Shown piece by piece: positions 41,374 through 51,431 of a DNA stretch of 64,000 nucleotides. This stretch comes from Zelonia costaricensis. Its lineage: Eukaryota; Euglenozoa; Kinetoplastea; Trypanosomatida; Trypanosomatidae. The position numbers and the translations under genes were made by a program. Numbering within the stretch: position 1 is the first letter of the stretch; every line of letters starts with the position of its first letter. Under the pieces are notes generated by a model that saw nothing but the letters and a program-made list of their open reading frames with translations, was not told the DNA's origin and searched no databases. The stretch covers positions 1 to 64,000 of the forward strand of contig JASAOO010003510.1 in NCBI GenBank assembly GCA_030849075.1, given 5' to 3'.

Positions 41374-44300
41374 ATGACCTCCAACGAGGACACCGTGCTG
41401 AGGCGGCTGTGGTGCGAAGCCGTCACGCCGGCGCGCAACGCCGCCACCTTGACGCACAACCTCGCCGTCGCCTTCCGCTACCTGGAAACCCCGTGGGACG
41501 ACGCGGCGCGGCGCATCATTGGCGCGCTCGTCACCGTGAACGCCGGCGCAATGCACACCACTGTCTGGGCCGCCCTCTTCCAGCAGCTCCGCGAAACCGA
41601 CAAGTCCGGTGTCAAGGTGCACATTCTCAAGCAGTTCGCCAACGTGTGCTGGACCGTGCCCACCTCGCACGGCGAAAATGCGTTCCGCGCGTTTGCCCTC
41701 GAGGTTCGCCCGCTGCTGAGCGACACCGCCATTGTCGCCAACGCCACGTTTCAAAACTCGTTCACCGCGACCATTCGCGCGCTGGGCCCCTTCGCTGACA
41801 AGAACCTCTCCGACGAGCTCTTTGCCGCCGTCTACGCCGCGCTGCAGGAGTGGAGGCGCGTCGACGCCGTTCGCGCCACCGCCACCATCGCTGCGGCCTG
41901 GATGCGCTACAACCCGCACGCACCGCAACTAGACCAATTTATCCGCCGCGCTAAGTTCGAGCTCGAGACCTTCAGCTACGCGATCTTGCTCGACACACTA
42001 GCAGCGGAGGCTGCCGCAGAAAGTGCACAGGACGGAGACGAAGATTCAGAGACGCAATGGATCGCTGTCTTGTGCAACGAAGTAGACGAAGCCCTCGCCA
42101 TCGTTGTCGCTTCGCCAAAGCAGAACGAAAAGGTTATGCCGCCGTGTTTCAGTGCCTATCGCCGCCTCAGGCTGCTCAGCCCGACGTGGGAGGCAGCGAA
42201 CGCCACCGCCCTCACCAGGTTCATTACAGAGGAACTCCGCGACGGCAACGTCAGCAAACTCCTGCGGTGCCCGTTTCTGCAGTTTCTGCACGACACGTCG
42301 TGCGATTGGGCGCGTGATGGCGGCGGCGTTTGGGCCCTCACCACCGCCGCCGACCCATTTGTGCGCGCCGACGCTCTCAGCGCACTCATCAAGCCAACGA
42401 CACGCTCCACAGACACCTCTGAAAAACGCCTCGTTCTCGCAGACATGATGGCGCGGCTGCGCAACGCCATAAGCGAGCACTGCAGCTACACCACAGCCGC
42501 AATTCTCAAGTTTGTCAACGGTCTGCTCGGGCACGCTGATTTCCCACCAGTGTCGGAAGAGCATTATCTTTGCGAGCTGCTGCATCTTTGCCGGCGTCAC
42601 GGCAAAGGCCTGTACGATGATGTCCCGGCGCAGCTCGAGCTTTTTGGCGTCTTTGCAGGCGCCAAGGTGGCGCCGGAGCCGGTGCTCCACTACGCCCTCG
42701 AAGTCTTTGCGACAACCCACGACCGCGGTGTTGCACGACGCGCATTCGACGTAATTCTGAGCTCTTGTAACCTTGCCGCAGTGAGCGAACCCCTGCGCAC
42801 GCGCGCGTGGCAGAGCAGCGAAGGGGATGGTTTCTCTAGTGTGCAGGGTGACGTGCACGACCCGCTCATGAAATGGGATGAGAACTCGCGGCTGCTGCAG
42901 TTGCAGTCCTCGCAGCAGATTTCCACTGTTCTCTTTGACCGACTCTGCACACTCACCGAAAACGAAGGAAAACGGCATGGCAATATTCTCATCGCGTGCG
43001 ACGCGGTAAAACAGCTTGTTGCAGTGCATTGTGATCTTCCAGTTGAGTGCGACATTTCCAACGGCAGCATCGTGACCGTTCTTTTCCAACTGCTGCAGTC
43101 GCACGAGGTGACGTCGAGCGACGCATATGTTGCGCTTTTGGACGCAGTGACGACTTGCTTGCAGCACGCGAGCACCGCCGTCTGCGCGAACGCACCCCTT
43201 TTGTGCGGTATTTTTCAAGTCGCGTGGAGCGGCGCCGTTTCATGTGCCGGCGCCTCGCTTTCCAGCTCTTTTTTGTCATCGAATGAGGCAACACATTTTT
43301 TTTTCTGCACCAACGCCCTGCCACCGGCGTATCGCAGTCTTATCGCAAAATGCGAAGACGTCGCGCTCTCCAACGATCTCCCATTTCACGAAAGCGCATT
43401 TTACGACATAATGGCTGGGAATCTGCAGCTCCTTTCAGCTTGTCTCGCCGCTCTCACATCGTCGCCTCTTTTTCTCGCTGAATTGTACGAAAACATGCAA
43501 GCGCTGCTCAGCTGTTGTGCCACACTCTGCGATTCGGCGCCGCAGAGCGTGCTTTGCCTGCTTCTGGCCGCGTTTGACGTCGTGGATCGTGAACCTTTTC
43601 CTGTGCTCCAACGCGCTCAAAAAGCGGAGGGTATGCTTGCTGTTTGTGCGAGACTTAGCCACCCCATTGTGAAGCGCGCGGTCGGCGCGGGCTTATCCTT
43701 GTGCTGCCCTGAGCTCTGCCGCTTTTTGCGCTTTTTTGTGACGCGTGATGCCGCGGATAATGGCGAGCTTTTTGCGGAGGTCACCGCGGGCGACTGGTCC
43801 CTCCTCAACAATTTGTTCTCGTTTTGCACTCGCGTACTTGGGCGTCCGCAGAGCCATCGCGAATCGACCGCCTTGACTGCAGTGTTGCACCTTTTTTCCG
43901 TGCTCAGCGAGAGCAAGTATGCACCTTTTTTGTCGGCCACTGTGACGCGCGAAGCCGTGGCAGAGCTCGAGTCGGCTGTTGATTTGCACTGCAGCGCGAG
44001 CTCAAAGGGCGAGTGTAGCTGGCTGCTTGCCCGGTGGCTTGCAAGGTACAACACCAGCGGGAACGCCTCATTTAGCGAAGAAAAGTGTGCAACTGTGAAG
44101 GACGCGGCAGTCGCTTTTTTTGAGCAGCTTGAAGTGCTCCTCAATTTATGGAATGCCAGCGACACCGAAGCGCAACAACAGCTACTTTCTGATTTAACCC
44201 AGACGGAGGAACTAGACAAACTCGTGTGCGCCGCCGCGCTGGACGTCTCCTTCATCCCCGGAGCTGTGGAGGAAGCGCTCACCTCGCCCTCTCCAAATCG

Positions 44301-47226
44301 CGCAGTGCTCGACGTTTTGTTGCTTTTGCTTGCCGAAGCTGAAACAGAGTGCCTGCCTCCCCTTCCTTTTTCCGTGGAGGATGCCGTTTTCGGCACCAGC
44401 GATGACCTTGTCGAATCGATCATCCGGCATTATCGCTGGGGCTGGTGCAACGAGCACCCCCGCACTGTCGCCTTTTTTTTACGCACCTCATGGCAGTCGC
44501 TGGACACCCCGCTTTGTAAATTCTTGATGCAGGTGGCAGACTCGGATGCGGAAGCGGGGGCCTCAATTACTGCTATGAGAAGCGACGATGATTATTTCTT
44601 TTCTTCTGCAGCAGAGGTGCCGTGCGCGGTTTCGTCTTTTTGGCAGTGCGCACCCGGTGCTGCATCGGTTGCAATTTTGCGGTGCGAAAATGAAACGTAC
44701 ACTTCTACCTCGTTTGTGGTACGGGTGTCGGAGCTGCTGCAGCTGCGCTCTGAGACCACGGTGTTTTTGCTAGGCTCGTTGTGCAGCTGCGACTCTCGGC
44801 TTGCAGACTTTCTCACGCTGCGCAACGTTCGACTTTTGGGAAGCCTGCTGACTAGTCAGTTTGGCGCCGCGGCGACGCGGTGGGAGCCGCTGCCACTTCT
44901 GAACCTTCTTCAGCATGCCACTCAAGCTGCGACCGACGCCCTGCCCGGGTCGGAGGTGAGTCTGTGGCTGCAAGAAGTAGCGTGGATTCTTTTCCGGCTG
45001 CTTCAGCCGTTTTCTGGCCAGCTGGTGCCCTCTGTCAGCTGCAACGGGAGCGCAGCAAAAAGCGCAACGCGCTTTTTTCGCGATTTTCTGGAGCCTATTG
45101 CTGTTCGACTCGCAAATTTGTTGTTCTGCTCTTCCTCAACGTGCGTCGAGGAGGTGGCCACCTCGGTCGTCCGCTTTGCTTGCCGGAACCCAACGCTCTT
45201 CGCGACGGACGGCGCGGTGGAGTCCCTTTTCTGGGCAGTGGCGCGGCACTGCATCAGGGAGGTTTGGTCTGCCGTCTCTTCGGAAACAGTGGCATTTCTT
45301 CACGACCCGGACGTGCTCTCTTTTCTCTGCCGCGCGCACCTCGTCCTCAGGCTTCCACTTCCGGTGCAAAAAGAAGCGCACGCGCTCTTGACGCCGCAGT
45401 TGCTCTCTTACGGGGACATGAACGGTGAACTGGATGAGGATGACCTGCGTTGCATTGTGTGGCTTGTGAGCAGCTTTTCATGTGCGACCGCTGAAGACCA
45501 ACTGCGAGGCAATGGAGTCGAGTTATCAGGTGCGGCGAGAAACACGGGTGGTGCGCAAAAGGCAGCTGTTGCTAGGAAAGCAGAGCAACTGGCGCTGTCG
45601 ACTGCCATTTGGCGCGTTCTGGCTGACTTGGCGCAGTCGGTGCTCGCAAATGTTAAGGGCGCCACCCCGAGCAACGTCCTTGACGCAGCGTGGGTGCTGC
45701 AACGTCTCACGATGATTCCCTTGAACTCGCCTGTGGACAGCCTACAGCACATTTACAGGATGACGAGGGAGCTCACAGAGAGCTACCCGATCCTCCCGGC
45801 CGACTTTCCAACCGACTCGGCAGCGCATTGCCTGAGCAATCATGTGGGACATCTACCGCACGCAAAGCGTGTTTACGACATGTCGGACATGCTTTTACCT
45901 TGCGCGCTAACGTCGCTCATGACTGAAATCCTGTGCGCGTGGCTGCGCGATAGCTCGACAGAGACGGAGGCGGCGGCGGCGGCGCTGCCTGCGCAGTTGC
46001 CGTGCGCCCTTGCATTGTACGTCCCGTGCCTCACGCGCTGCGACCTCGCCTCGTACCTATGTGCTCTGCTCTGCCTGCGTCGCATGGGCGTGCGCGGCAT
46101 GACGTCAGAGGTTCAGGCGGTGTACGACGTCGCCCTTCCACGGCTGATGGAGGACCTGGTGGACGCGCCACGCGGAGCCAGTGTCGACGGATTGTGGCAC
46201 GAAACGGTGGTTGCGTTTTTCAGCAGCGCTCCGGGCGCAGTTCCGGACAACGGTCGGCAGCTGGTGAGGCGTGTGTGGGAGGGGCTCTGGCGCTGCGTCG
46301 ACGCTGCCGGCCTCACGGACAGCCAGCACGCGCAGCGGGCCACGCAGCAATCCTTGCAGCACGTGCTTGAGGGTCTGACAGTACACTCCGCCCAGTGGGA
46401 GCTGTGCCGTCTGGTGCTCTTGAACGCGGCACTGCAGCCGCAGCCGCAACAGCGTGCCGCTCTGCTCGCAGTGGCGCGCGCGGCCTCGGAGGTGCCGGCT
46501 TTGTTTTGGATGGCAAACGAGCTGCGGGAGCGGGCGTGGCGGTCGCAGGTCATGCAGACACAGGCGGCTTTCGTTTCCTGCGGCACCGCCACCCTGGACC
46601 GGGACAGCGCGCGCACTCTCTTGTTTGAGTTCGACAACGCAGTGAAGGCCGTCTACGAGCCGCTGAGCGATGCTAGCGCGTTCGCGGCGCCGGGTAGCGG
46701 CGCACCGCTCGTCGTTGCCGAGCGCACGCGAGACCGACTCCTAGGCTCGGCGGAAGCCGTCCTTGCGGCACTCAACCACTTTGAGTTCGCTGCCGCTCTT
46801 CGCCGCCGGGCCGTACTACGGGCTCTGGCGACGCGCGTCACCAGCGTGTCGCCGCGCAAGGGCGAAGCGAGTGGGGCTGGGCCCATTGACTGGGCCGATG
46901 TGTATTTTGACGTTTTGTACGAGCGTGCCGTGTGGCTTGATGAGGGACTGTGGGTTGCCTGCGCTCTGGCCGCCACCGTCGTAGGCCAATCGCGGCCGTT
47001 CTGGTCCGTCAACGTTCTCGCATCACTCACCCCCGCAACGCCAACGCGCTGGAAGCGTGAGCTAATGCGTCGCATCGGACAGCAGGCCAAGGCGGCCGGC
47101 GCGCAGCAGGAGGCCCGGCAGTTTTTCGCGGACGCGGCTGATCGACTGTCTGCGGTACGCACAGCCCCTCCGGCATGGAAGACGGAGCTGCTTGCGGCGG
47201 TCGCATTCGTCTTCGCCTCGTCGTGA
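41374..47226 (+). CDS. very large protein of unknown function, probably an alpha-helical solenoid
   Basis: The gene encodes 1950 residues in one uninterrupted frame, starting at the ATG at 41374 (MTSNEDTVLRRLW). Composition is Leu/Ala-rich with regularly spaced amphipathic helices and no convincing membrane segment, motif or low-complexity region. This resembles HEAT/ARM solenoids such as karyopherins or scaffold proteins. I cannot place it in a family. Base use is unusual: from about 42000 to 46000 codons such as TTT, GCA, GAA, TGT and CTT are frequent, unlike the strong C/G third-position preference of neighbours. Both ends of the gene return towards the local norm. This fits weak selection on codon use and low expression, or an independent history. 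A remote exportin/importin- or THADA-like relation would need profile searches. Confidence 0.88.
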   Translation: MTSNEDTVLRRLWCEAVTPARNAATLTHNLAVAFRYLETPWDDAARRIIGALVTVNAGAMHTTVWAALFQQLRETDKSGVKVHILKQFANVCWTVPTSHGENAFRAFALEVRPLLSDTAIVANATFQNSFTATIRALGPFADKNLSDELFAAVYAALQEWRRVDAVRATATIAAAWMRYNPHAPQLDQFIRRAKFELETFSYAILLDTLAAEAAAESAQDGDEDSETQWIAVLCNEVDEALAIVVASPKQNEKVMPPCFSAYRRLRLLSPTWEAANATALTRFITEELRDGNVSKLLRCPFLQFLHDTSCDWARDGGGVWALTTAADPFVRADALSALIKPTTRSTDTSEKRLVLADMMARLRNAISEHCSYTTAAILKFVNGLLGHADFPPVSEEHYLCELLHLCRRHGKGLYDDVPAQLELFGVFAGAKVAPEPVLHYALEVFATTHDRGVARRAFDVILSSCNLAAVSEPLRTRAWQSSEGDGFSSVQGDVHDPLMKWDENSRLLQLQSSQQISTVLFDRLCTLTENEGKRHGNILIACDAVKQLVAVHCDLPVECDISNGSIVTVLFQLLQSHEVTSSDAYVALLDAVTTCLQHASTAVCANAPLLCGIFQVAWSGAVSCAGASLSSSFLSSNEATHFFFCTNALPPAYRSLIAKCEDVALSNDLPFHESAFYDIMAGNLQLLSACLAALTSSPLFLAELYENMQALLSCCATLCDSAPQSVLCLLLAAFDVVDREPFPVLQRAQKAEGMLAVCARLSHPIVKRAVGAGLSLCCPELCRFLRFFVTRDAADNGELFAEVTAGDWSLLNNLFSFCTRVLGRPQSHRESTALTAVLHLFSVLSESKYAPFLSATVTREAVAELESAVDLHCSASSKGECSWLLARWLARYNTSGNASFSEEKCATVKDAAVAFFEQLEVLLNLWNASDTEAQQQLLSDLTQTEELDKLVCAAALDVSFIPGAVEEALTSPSPNRAVLDVLLLLLAEAETECLPPLPFSVEDAVFGTSDDLVESIIRHYRWGWCNEHPRTVAFFLRTSWQSLDTPLCKFLMQVADSDAEAGASITAMRSDDDYFFSSAAEVPCAVSSFWQCAPGAASVAILRCENETYTSTSFVVRVSELLQLRSETTVFLLGSLCSCDSRLADFLTLRNVRLLGSLLTSQFGAAATRWEPLPLLNLLQHATQAATDALPGSEVSLWLQEVAWILFRLLQPFSGQLVPSVSCNGSAAKSATRFFRDFLEPIAVRLANLLFCSSSTCVEEVATSVVRFACRNPTLFATDGAVESLFWAVARHCIREVWSAVSSETVAFLHDPDVLSFLCRAHLVLRLPLPVQKEAHALLTPQLLSYGDMNGELDEDDLRCIVWLVSSFSCATAEDQLRGNGVELSGAARNTGGAQKAAVARKAEQLALSTAIWRVLADLAQSVLANVKGATPSNVLDAAWVLQRLTMIPLNSPVDSLQHIYRMTRELTESYPILPADFPTDSAAHCLSNHVGHLPHAKRVYDMSDMLLPCALTSLMTEILCAWLRDSSTETEAAAAALPAQLPCALALYVPCLTRCDLASYLCALLCLRRMGVRGMTSEVQAVYDVALPRLMEDLVDAPRGASVDGLWHETVVAFFSSAPGAVPDNGRQLVRRVWEGLWRCVDAAGLTDSQHAQRATQQSLQHVLEGLTVHSAQWELCRLVLLNAALQPQPQQRAALLAVARAASEVPALFWMANELRERAWRSQVMQTQAAFVSCGTATLDRDSARTLLFEFDNAVKAVYEPLSDASAFAAPGSGAPLVVAERTRDRLLGSAEAVLAALNHFEFAAALRRRAVLRALATRVTSVSPRKGEASGAGPIDWADVYFDVLYERAVWLDEGLWVACALAATVVGQSRPFWSVNVLASLTPATPTRWKRELMRRIGQQAKAAGAQQEARQFFADAADRLSAVRTAPPAWKTELLAAVAFVFASS

Positions 47227-47768
47227 GAGCGGCGGCCACCGCTTTGCTTCCGTTTTTTTTTTGTGTTTTGATTCGTGTGGCAGCCTGCTCTTTTGTTTGT
47301 TGTTTTGGGGTGCTGCACAAAGACGCGTGCGTACGCGTGGTTTTGCCGACCACGAGCACTCGGAAGAGGAAGAAAACAAAAAAAAGCAGCAGTTGAAGCG
47401 GCGAGCGTAGACCGTGGCCACTCGCCAGGAGCGTGTGATTTGTAGGTTATCACCGTCGTCGCTCGAAATGACACCCCTCTCCCGCGTTGCTATGTCGGTG
47501 TACAAAGCTAACTGTCCGTGATCAGTTCTCCTCACCGCATTAGCGAGTCGCGTGTGCTTCTCTGTCACTTCTTGCCTGTCCGCGTCCTTGTTTGTTTGGC
47601 TCGCCACGGCCGCGCTACACACGCACACGAACATGAACACGCGCGTCTGCAACCACTCACGTGCATGGCCAAGGTCCCCAAGCTGCCGCGCTGGCAACGG
47701 TGCGCCGCACGTTTTTCTTTTACCGCTATAGCACTCACCCGACCTCGGTTGACCGGCTTGCTGCGGAG
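47227..47768. other. spacer before the LicD/fukutin-like gene
   Basis: No gene is supported. Features are a T-run at 47251-47260 and an A-rich stretch at 47371-47395. The next gene's frame is open back to 47661 from a GTG, but no in-frame ATG precedes 47769. Confidence 0.6.
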
Positions 47769-48446
47769 ATGAGCTCTGCCCCTAATAACCCACGTGCCGC
47801 TGAGGCCGATGCGCCCACGTCGCAGAGGTGCGCAACTCCGCTTATCCGCGACGAAGGACCAGCCCCACCGGGACTCATGTGGACTCGCGCCGGCATCATT
47901 TTGCTCGTTGCCGTGGTCTCCTGGGTTACCATCTCATACTGCTCCAACGTCTACTTTGACCGCAGCTCTGCGTTTCACAATGCACTGGAGTGCTCGGTGC
48001 GGGTGCTCGGCGAGCAGCAGAGGAGCAACTGGCTGCTGAACGGCACCCTGCTCGGCTCCACACGACTCGGCCGCCTCGTGCTGTGGGATGCCGACCTCGA
48101 CTTCGGCGTGCTGGTGCCGTCGCACGACGACTTCGATGCCGCCTCGGCCGCGCTCGACGCGCAGTGCTTTGGGAACCGCGCCATCGTCAAGCAGGGGGCG
48201 CGCAACCCTGCGCTGCGAATCTGGCGCAAGTGCACAAGCCGCATCTGCGCCGAGTTTTTCGAGGCGACGGTGGACGGCGGGGTGGCGAAGACCGGAGAGG
48301 GGGAGTCGAAGGAGGCGGATCTTTTTCCACTCAAGGAGTGCACGATCTCCAGTGTCAGTGCGACGTGCCCGAACAACGCCCCTTTCTACCTTGCGCAGGC
48401 CTACGGTCAAGACTGGCTGACGATTCCCCTCATCAAGCTCTTCTGA
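47769..48446 (+). CDS. LicD/fukutin-like type II membrane protein
   Basis: The gene encodes 225 residues. A cytosolic N-terminus of ~38 residues leads to one membrane segment (AGIILLVAVVSWVTISY, ~39-58), then a lumenal domain. The domain shows the LicD/fukutin-family entry: NWLLNGTLLGSTRLGRLVLWD followed by DADLD (107-111), equivalent to the GTLLG-x-x-R-x-x-x-x-x-WDDDID core that binds metal and nucleotide-linked substrate. Family members transfer phosphocholine, ribitol phosphate or sugar phosphate to glycans. The layout suggests a Golgi enzyme of surface-glycoconjugate synthesis. The protein is short compared with fukutin, and LicD-like domains often extend further, so it may be minimal. 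The ATG at 47769 (MSSAPNN) is the first in frame. Confidence 0.78.
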   Translation: MSSAPNNPRAAEADAPTSQRCATPLIRDEGPAPPGLMWTRAGIILLVAVVSWVTISYCSNVYFDRSSAFHNALECSVRVLGEQQRSNWLLNGTLLGSTRLGRLVLWDADLDFGVLVPSHDDFDAASAALDAQCFGNRAIVKQGARNPALRIWRKCTSRICAEFFEATVDGGVAKTGEGESKEADLFPLKECTISSVSATCPNNAPFYLAQAYGQDWLTIPLIKLF

Positions 48447-49493
48447 GCGTTTGTTATGCTTGCGCATACACTGGCTGCGCGCACCCCGCTACCCCTGTTC
48501 TGTTTCGACGGTTGTCAATCTTCACCCCAGGCGACGTTCCACTTGTCCGTGCATCAGCGTCGTGCAGGCGAGGGCATCATGCTGTGCCCCCCCCCCTCCC
48601 GTGCTGCAATTGCCCGAGAAGCAGCAGTCGGCTGAGTTTTAGGCCTTGCCTTGCCGTCTTATCCCCGCTGGTGCTGCTTGCGGTCTGCTCCGACGCTGTT
48701 GTCTTCTTTTACCTGTTGAAGGTGCGCACGGAAAGGCGCCCTCCCCCCGCTTCCTTTCCGCGTACCAGAGTACTCTGGATACAAGTCCTAGAGGGTAATA
48801 CACCGGGGCGGTGGCCTATCTTCGCCCACCTCCGCTTTTTTCTTTGCGAACTTGGGTCGCAAGCTATGTCGTCATCGTGCGCGAGCCATGTCTTGCAGGT
48901 TCCGTGCCAACAACGCTCACACCGCGGGTGCGAAAACTCGGTGCGGCTCACGAAGCACGTGCCGTGTTCTTACGCAACAGCGTGACACCAAAAACAAGCA
49001 AAAATGGAAACGAGAAGGCGAATTCAAGGAGAAAGAGGCGAACGCGTCGCCGGCTTTCTCGATCTTATCCTTGCCGCAGACAGCAACTCGTCTGCCACAA
49101 TCGGCATTGCAATACGCAACACAAACAGCAACAACAAAGAGCGTCACTCAAGTGTTCTCTGTTTGTTTCTTGACGCTTCAGGTGCCCCGTCATTGAAGAC
49201 AGCGTGTCTACGCTGCACTGCAACAGTCCAGACCGCGCAGCTGCACACCTCTGACTTCAACTTGCGTCCGGCACGACTTGTGTCGCCCTTGAAGAGCACA
49301 AACAACAACACCGAAAAAAGAAAAAAAAACAGCGACACACCCGTTACTTCGTCCTGCTCCCGCTCCCGTTCTGGTGCCCTTTTCGGAATTCAGCGTCCGT
49401 CATCGCCTGTGTCGACCCGCGCGTGTTTTACTCACGCTACACTTCAGTGCCAGCGTCTGTGCGGTTCACCGGTACAGCGGTGGTGCAGCTGCC
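48447..49493. other. spacer between LicD-like and PDCD2-family genes
   Basis: No gene is supported in 1.05 kb. It contains a C-run at 48589-48597 and A-rich patches (49123-49140, 49297-49330). The middle is less pyrimidine-biased than other spacers. Confidence 0.6.
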
Positions 49494-50723
49494 ATGAGCG
49501 ACGGCGACGCGCCTGCCGTCTGGATCGGGACAGCGCACCGCGGTGTGGCGCAGGAGGACGTCGCCGACCCCTACACCTCCAAAATTGGTGGGCAGGCCAT
49601 GTACTTCCGCGTCGGCGCTGGTGCGGCAGAGCAGCAGAGCGCTGCCTCTCTCGGCAAGTGCTTCCAGTGCCCGCAGTGCAAGTCTCTCTCGCAGGTCTCG
49701 CTCTTGTGCCAGGTGTACGCGCCGCTTGAGGTGTACGACCGCGTGTTGTACGTGCTCACCTGCGCCGCGTGCGCACGCCGAGCCGGCGCGACTGCCGCGG
49801 TGCAAGGTGTTGCTGCACCCGCTCCAGCAGCGGCGCAAGGGGCACACAAAAGAGGTGGACTGGCTGCCAGGTCTGTCACGAGCTACTGCTTTGCCGTGCG
49901 AAGCCAGAATTTCAGCCGCGAGTACTACGCTGAGCTGCAGCGCAAAATCCGCGCAGAGGCGCAGCGGAGTGCCGCGGCGACCGCGGTCAAGACGGAGAGC
50001 GACGCCCCCCTGTTTGACGGTGGCGACGACGACTGGGGCGACGGCGCAGACGACTGGGGCACCGAAGATGCGCCCGTTGCAGAGCCCGCTGCGTCGCCCG
50101 CCGGGGCCCCTCAAGAGGACGCAACCGCCCTAGACAGCGGCGCAGCGCGTCTGACAGAAGAGCCGACGTACCTGTTGGCTCCGCCTGGCACGGCTGTTCC
50201 GCTCAAGGGTATCATGTACACTGGTGGTCTCGCACTCGACCTGTACGAGGAGCCACCGGCGAAGAAGAAAAAGGAGCTCTCGGTGGAGGAGCAGCTTGCT
50301 GTGGCCGAGTTCATGTACGGCAGCGGCGCCGCGCTGGACACGAGCGGGTTCGAGGAGGACGACGAGACGCCCGCAGAGACGTGCGTGCGCGAGTACATGG
50401 AGCAGATGGAGAAGACGCCGTCGCAGTGCGTGCGCTGGTGCCCTGGCGGGACCCCGCTGCGCACCTCCACGGCGCCGATCGGGCCCAGCGGCGCTGCTGC
50501 CCCCCCGCCGTGTGCTGCGTGTGGGGCGGCGCGGCAGTTTGAAATGCAGCTCACTGCGCCCGTCGTCTACTACCTCACCAAAGACATAGGGGAGGCCAAG
50601 AACGCCAGCCTGCACTTTAGCAACGTGCTCGTGTACACGTGCAGCAAGCACTGCTACACCACCACCGACACCAAGGCCGCCCCCTACCTGCCCGAGTACG
50701 TGGTGGTGGAGGATGAGCTCTGA
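49494..50723 (+). CDS. PDCD2/Tsr4-family protein
   Basis: The gene encodes 409 residues. The N-terminal half has the PDCD2 pattern: DPYTSKIGGQAMYF, then FQCPQCKSLSQVSLLCQVYAPLEVYDRVLYVLTCAAC with paired Cys residues. The C-terminal PDCD2_C domain is clear: QCVRWCPGGTPLR, PPCAACGAARQFEMQLTAPVVYYL and FSNVLVYTCSKHC, ending EYVVVEDEL. A disordered acidic linker joins them (DDDWGDGADDWGTEDA). In yeast and animals this family acts as a dedicated chaperone of ribosomal protein uS5 (RPS2) in 40S assembly. The same role here is inferred from homology. The ATG at 49494 (MSDGDAPAVW) is chosen because upstream residues of the open frame translate leader sequence. Confidence 0.9.
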   Translation: MSDGDAPAVWIGTAHRGVAQEDVADPYTSKIGGQAMYFRVGAGAAEQQSAASLGKCFQCPQCKSLSQVSLLCQVYAPLEVYDRVLYVLTCAACARRAGATAAVQGVAAPAPAAAQGAHKRGGLAARSVTSYCFAVRSQNFSREYYAELQRKIRAEAQRSAAATAVKTESDAPLFDGGDDDWGDGADDWGTEDAPVAEPAASPAGAPQEDATALDSGAARLTEEPTYLLAPPGTAVPLKGIMYTGGLALDLYEEPPAKKKKELSVEEQLAVAEFMYGSGAALDTSGFEEDDETPAETCVREYMEQMEKTPSQCVRWCPGGTPLRTSTAPIGPSGAAAPPPCAACGAARQFEMQLTAPVVYYLTKDIGEAKNASLHFSNVLVYTCSKHCYTTTDTKAAPYLPEYVVVEDEL

Positions 50724-51431
50724 CGCACTCGTGACGCGTGCTTGCGCGCCCGCACCGGGTAAAAAATGGTGTAACTAACAGCTCAGCATACCACACGAGC
50801 ACACACGCCGCTTACTTGCGCGCACACGGCGCATGTTGCCAAAGAAAAAAGAAAACCCCGAAAAAATGAGAGTTAGCATGCAGCTTTAATCAATAACACA
50901 TCAAGGGACGTATTTGAGCAAGACCCCGCGAGAAGAAAACGGAATGCCGTGGTGTGGTGCACCTCTTTCCCATTCCCTCGCTTCATTGCAGGGTTCTGAA
51001 CTGCGCGACTGTGAACTGCGCACGCCGCGCGCGCGAAATGCTCAGCAGACAGCCCTTCTTCTGGTCTTCACTCCTGCCCCCGTCTCTTTCCTTTCGACTC
51101 TGCCGCCGTCTCTGGGACTGGCGCAGCACAAGCAGGAACAGCGTACGACACACCACCAGCCATTATTGTGCTTTTCTTTGTGGTCCGCGACCTCACTTTC
51201 CTGCCGCAGACTGCCGCCCTTCTCCTCTTTTTTCTTTCGAAGCCTTGTCCTGCTTTGTGTGTGACCCGCCGCCGCAGTTGTTGAAACGCTGCGCCAACAA
51301 ACCGGAGCCCCAAGGTCGTCGTTTCTGGGTCTTCGCGGTTGCTGACCTCCCCCCTTCAGGTCTTCTAGCCTCACTCCCCCCATCCGCTTCGAGGAGAGTG
51401 CGAATTTGCCTGCAAAGCGGCCGACGAGAGA
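50724..51431. other. spacer between PDCD2-family and ankyrin genes
   Basis: No gene is supported. A stretch at about 50840-50900 is A-rich (aaagaaaaaagaaaaccccg), and a C/T tract follows from about 51060 to 51260. Confidence 0.6.
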
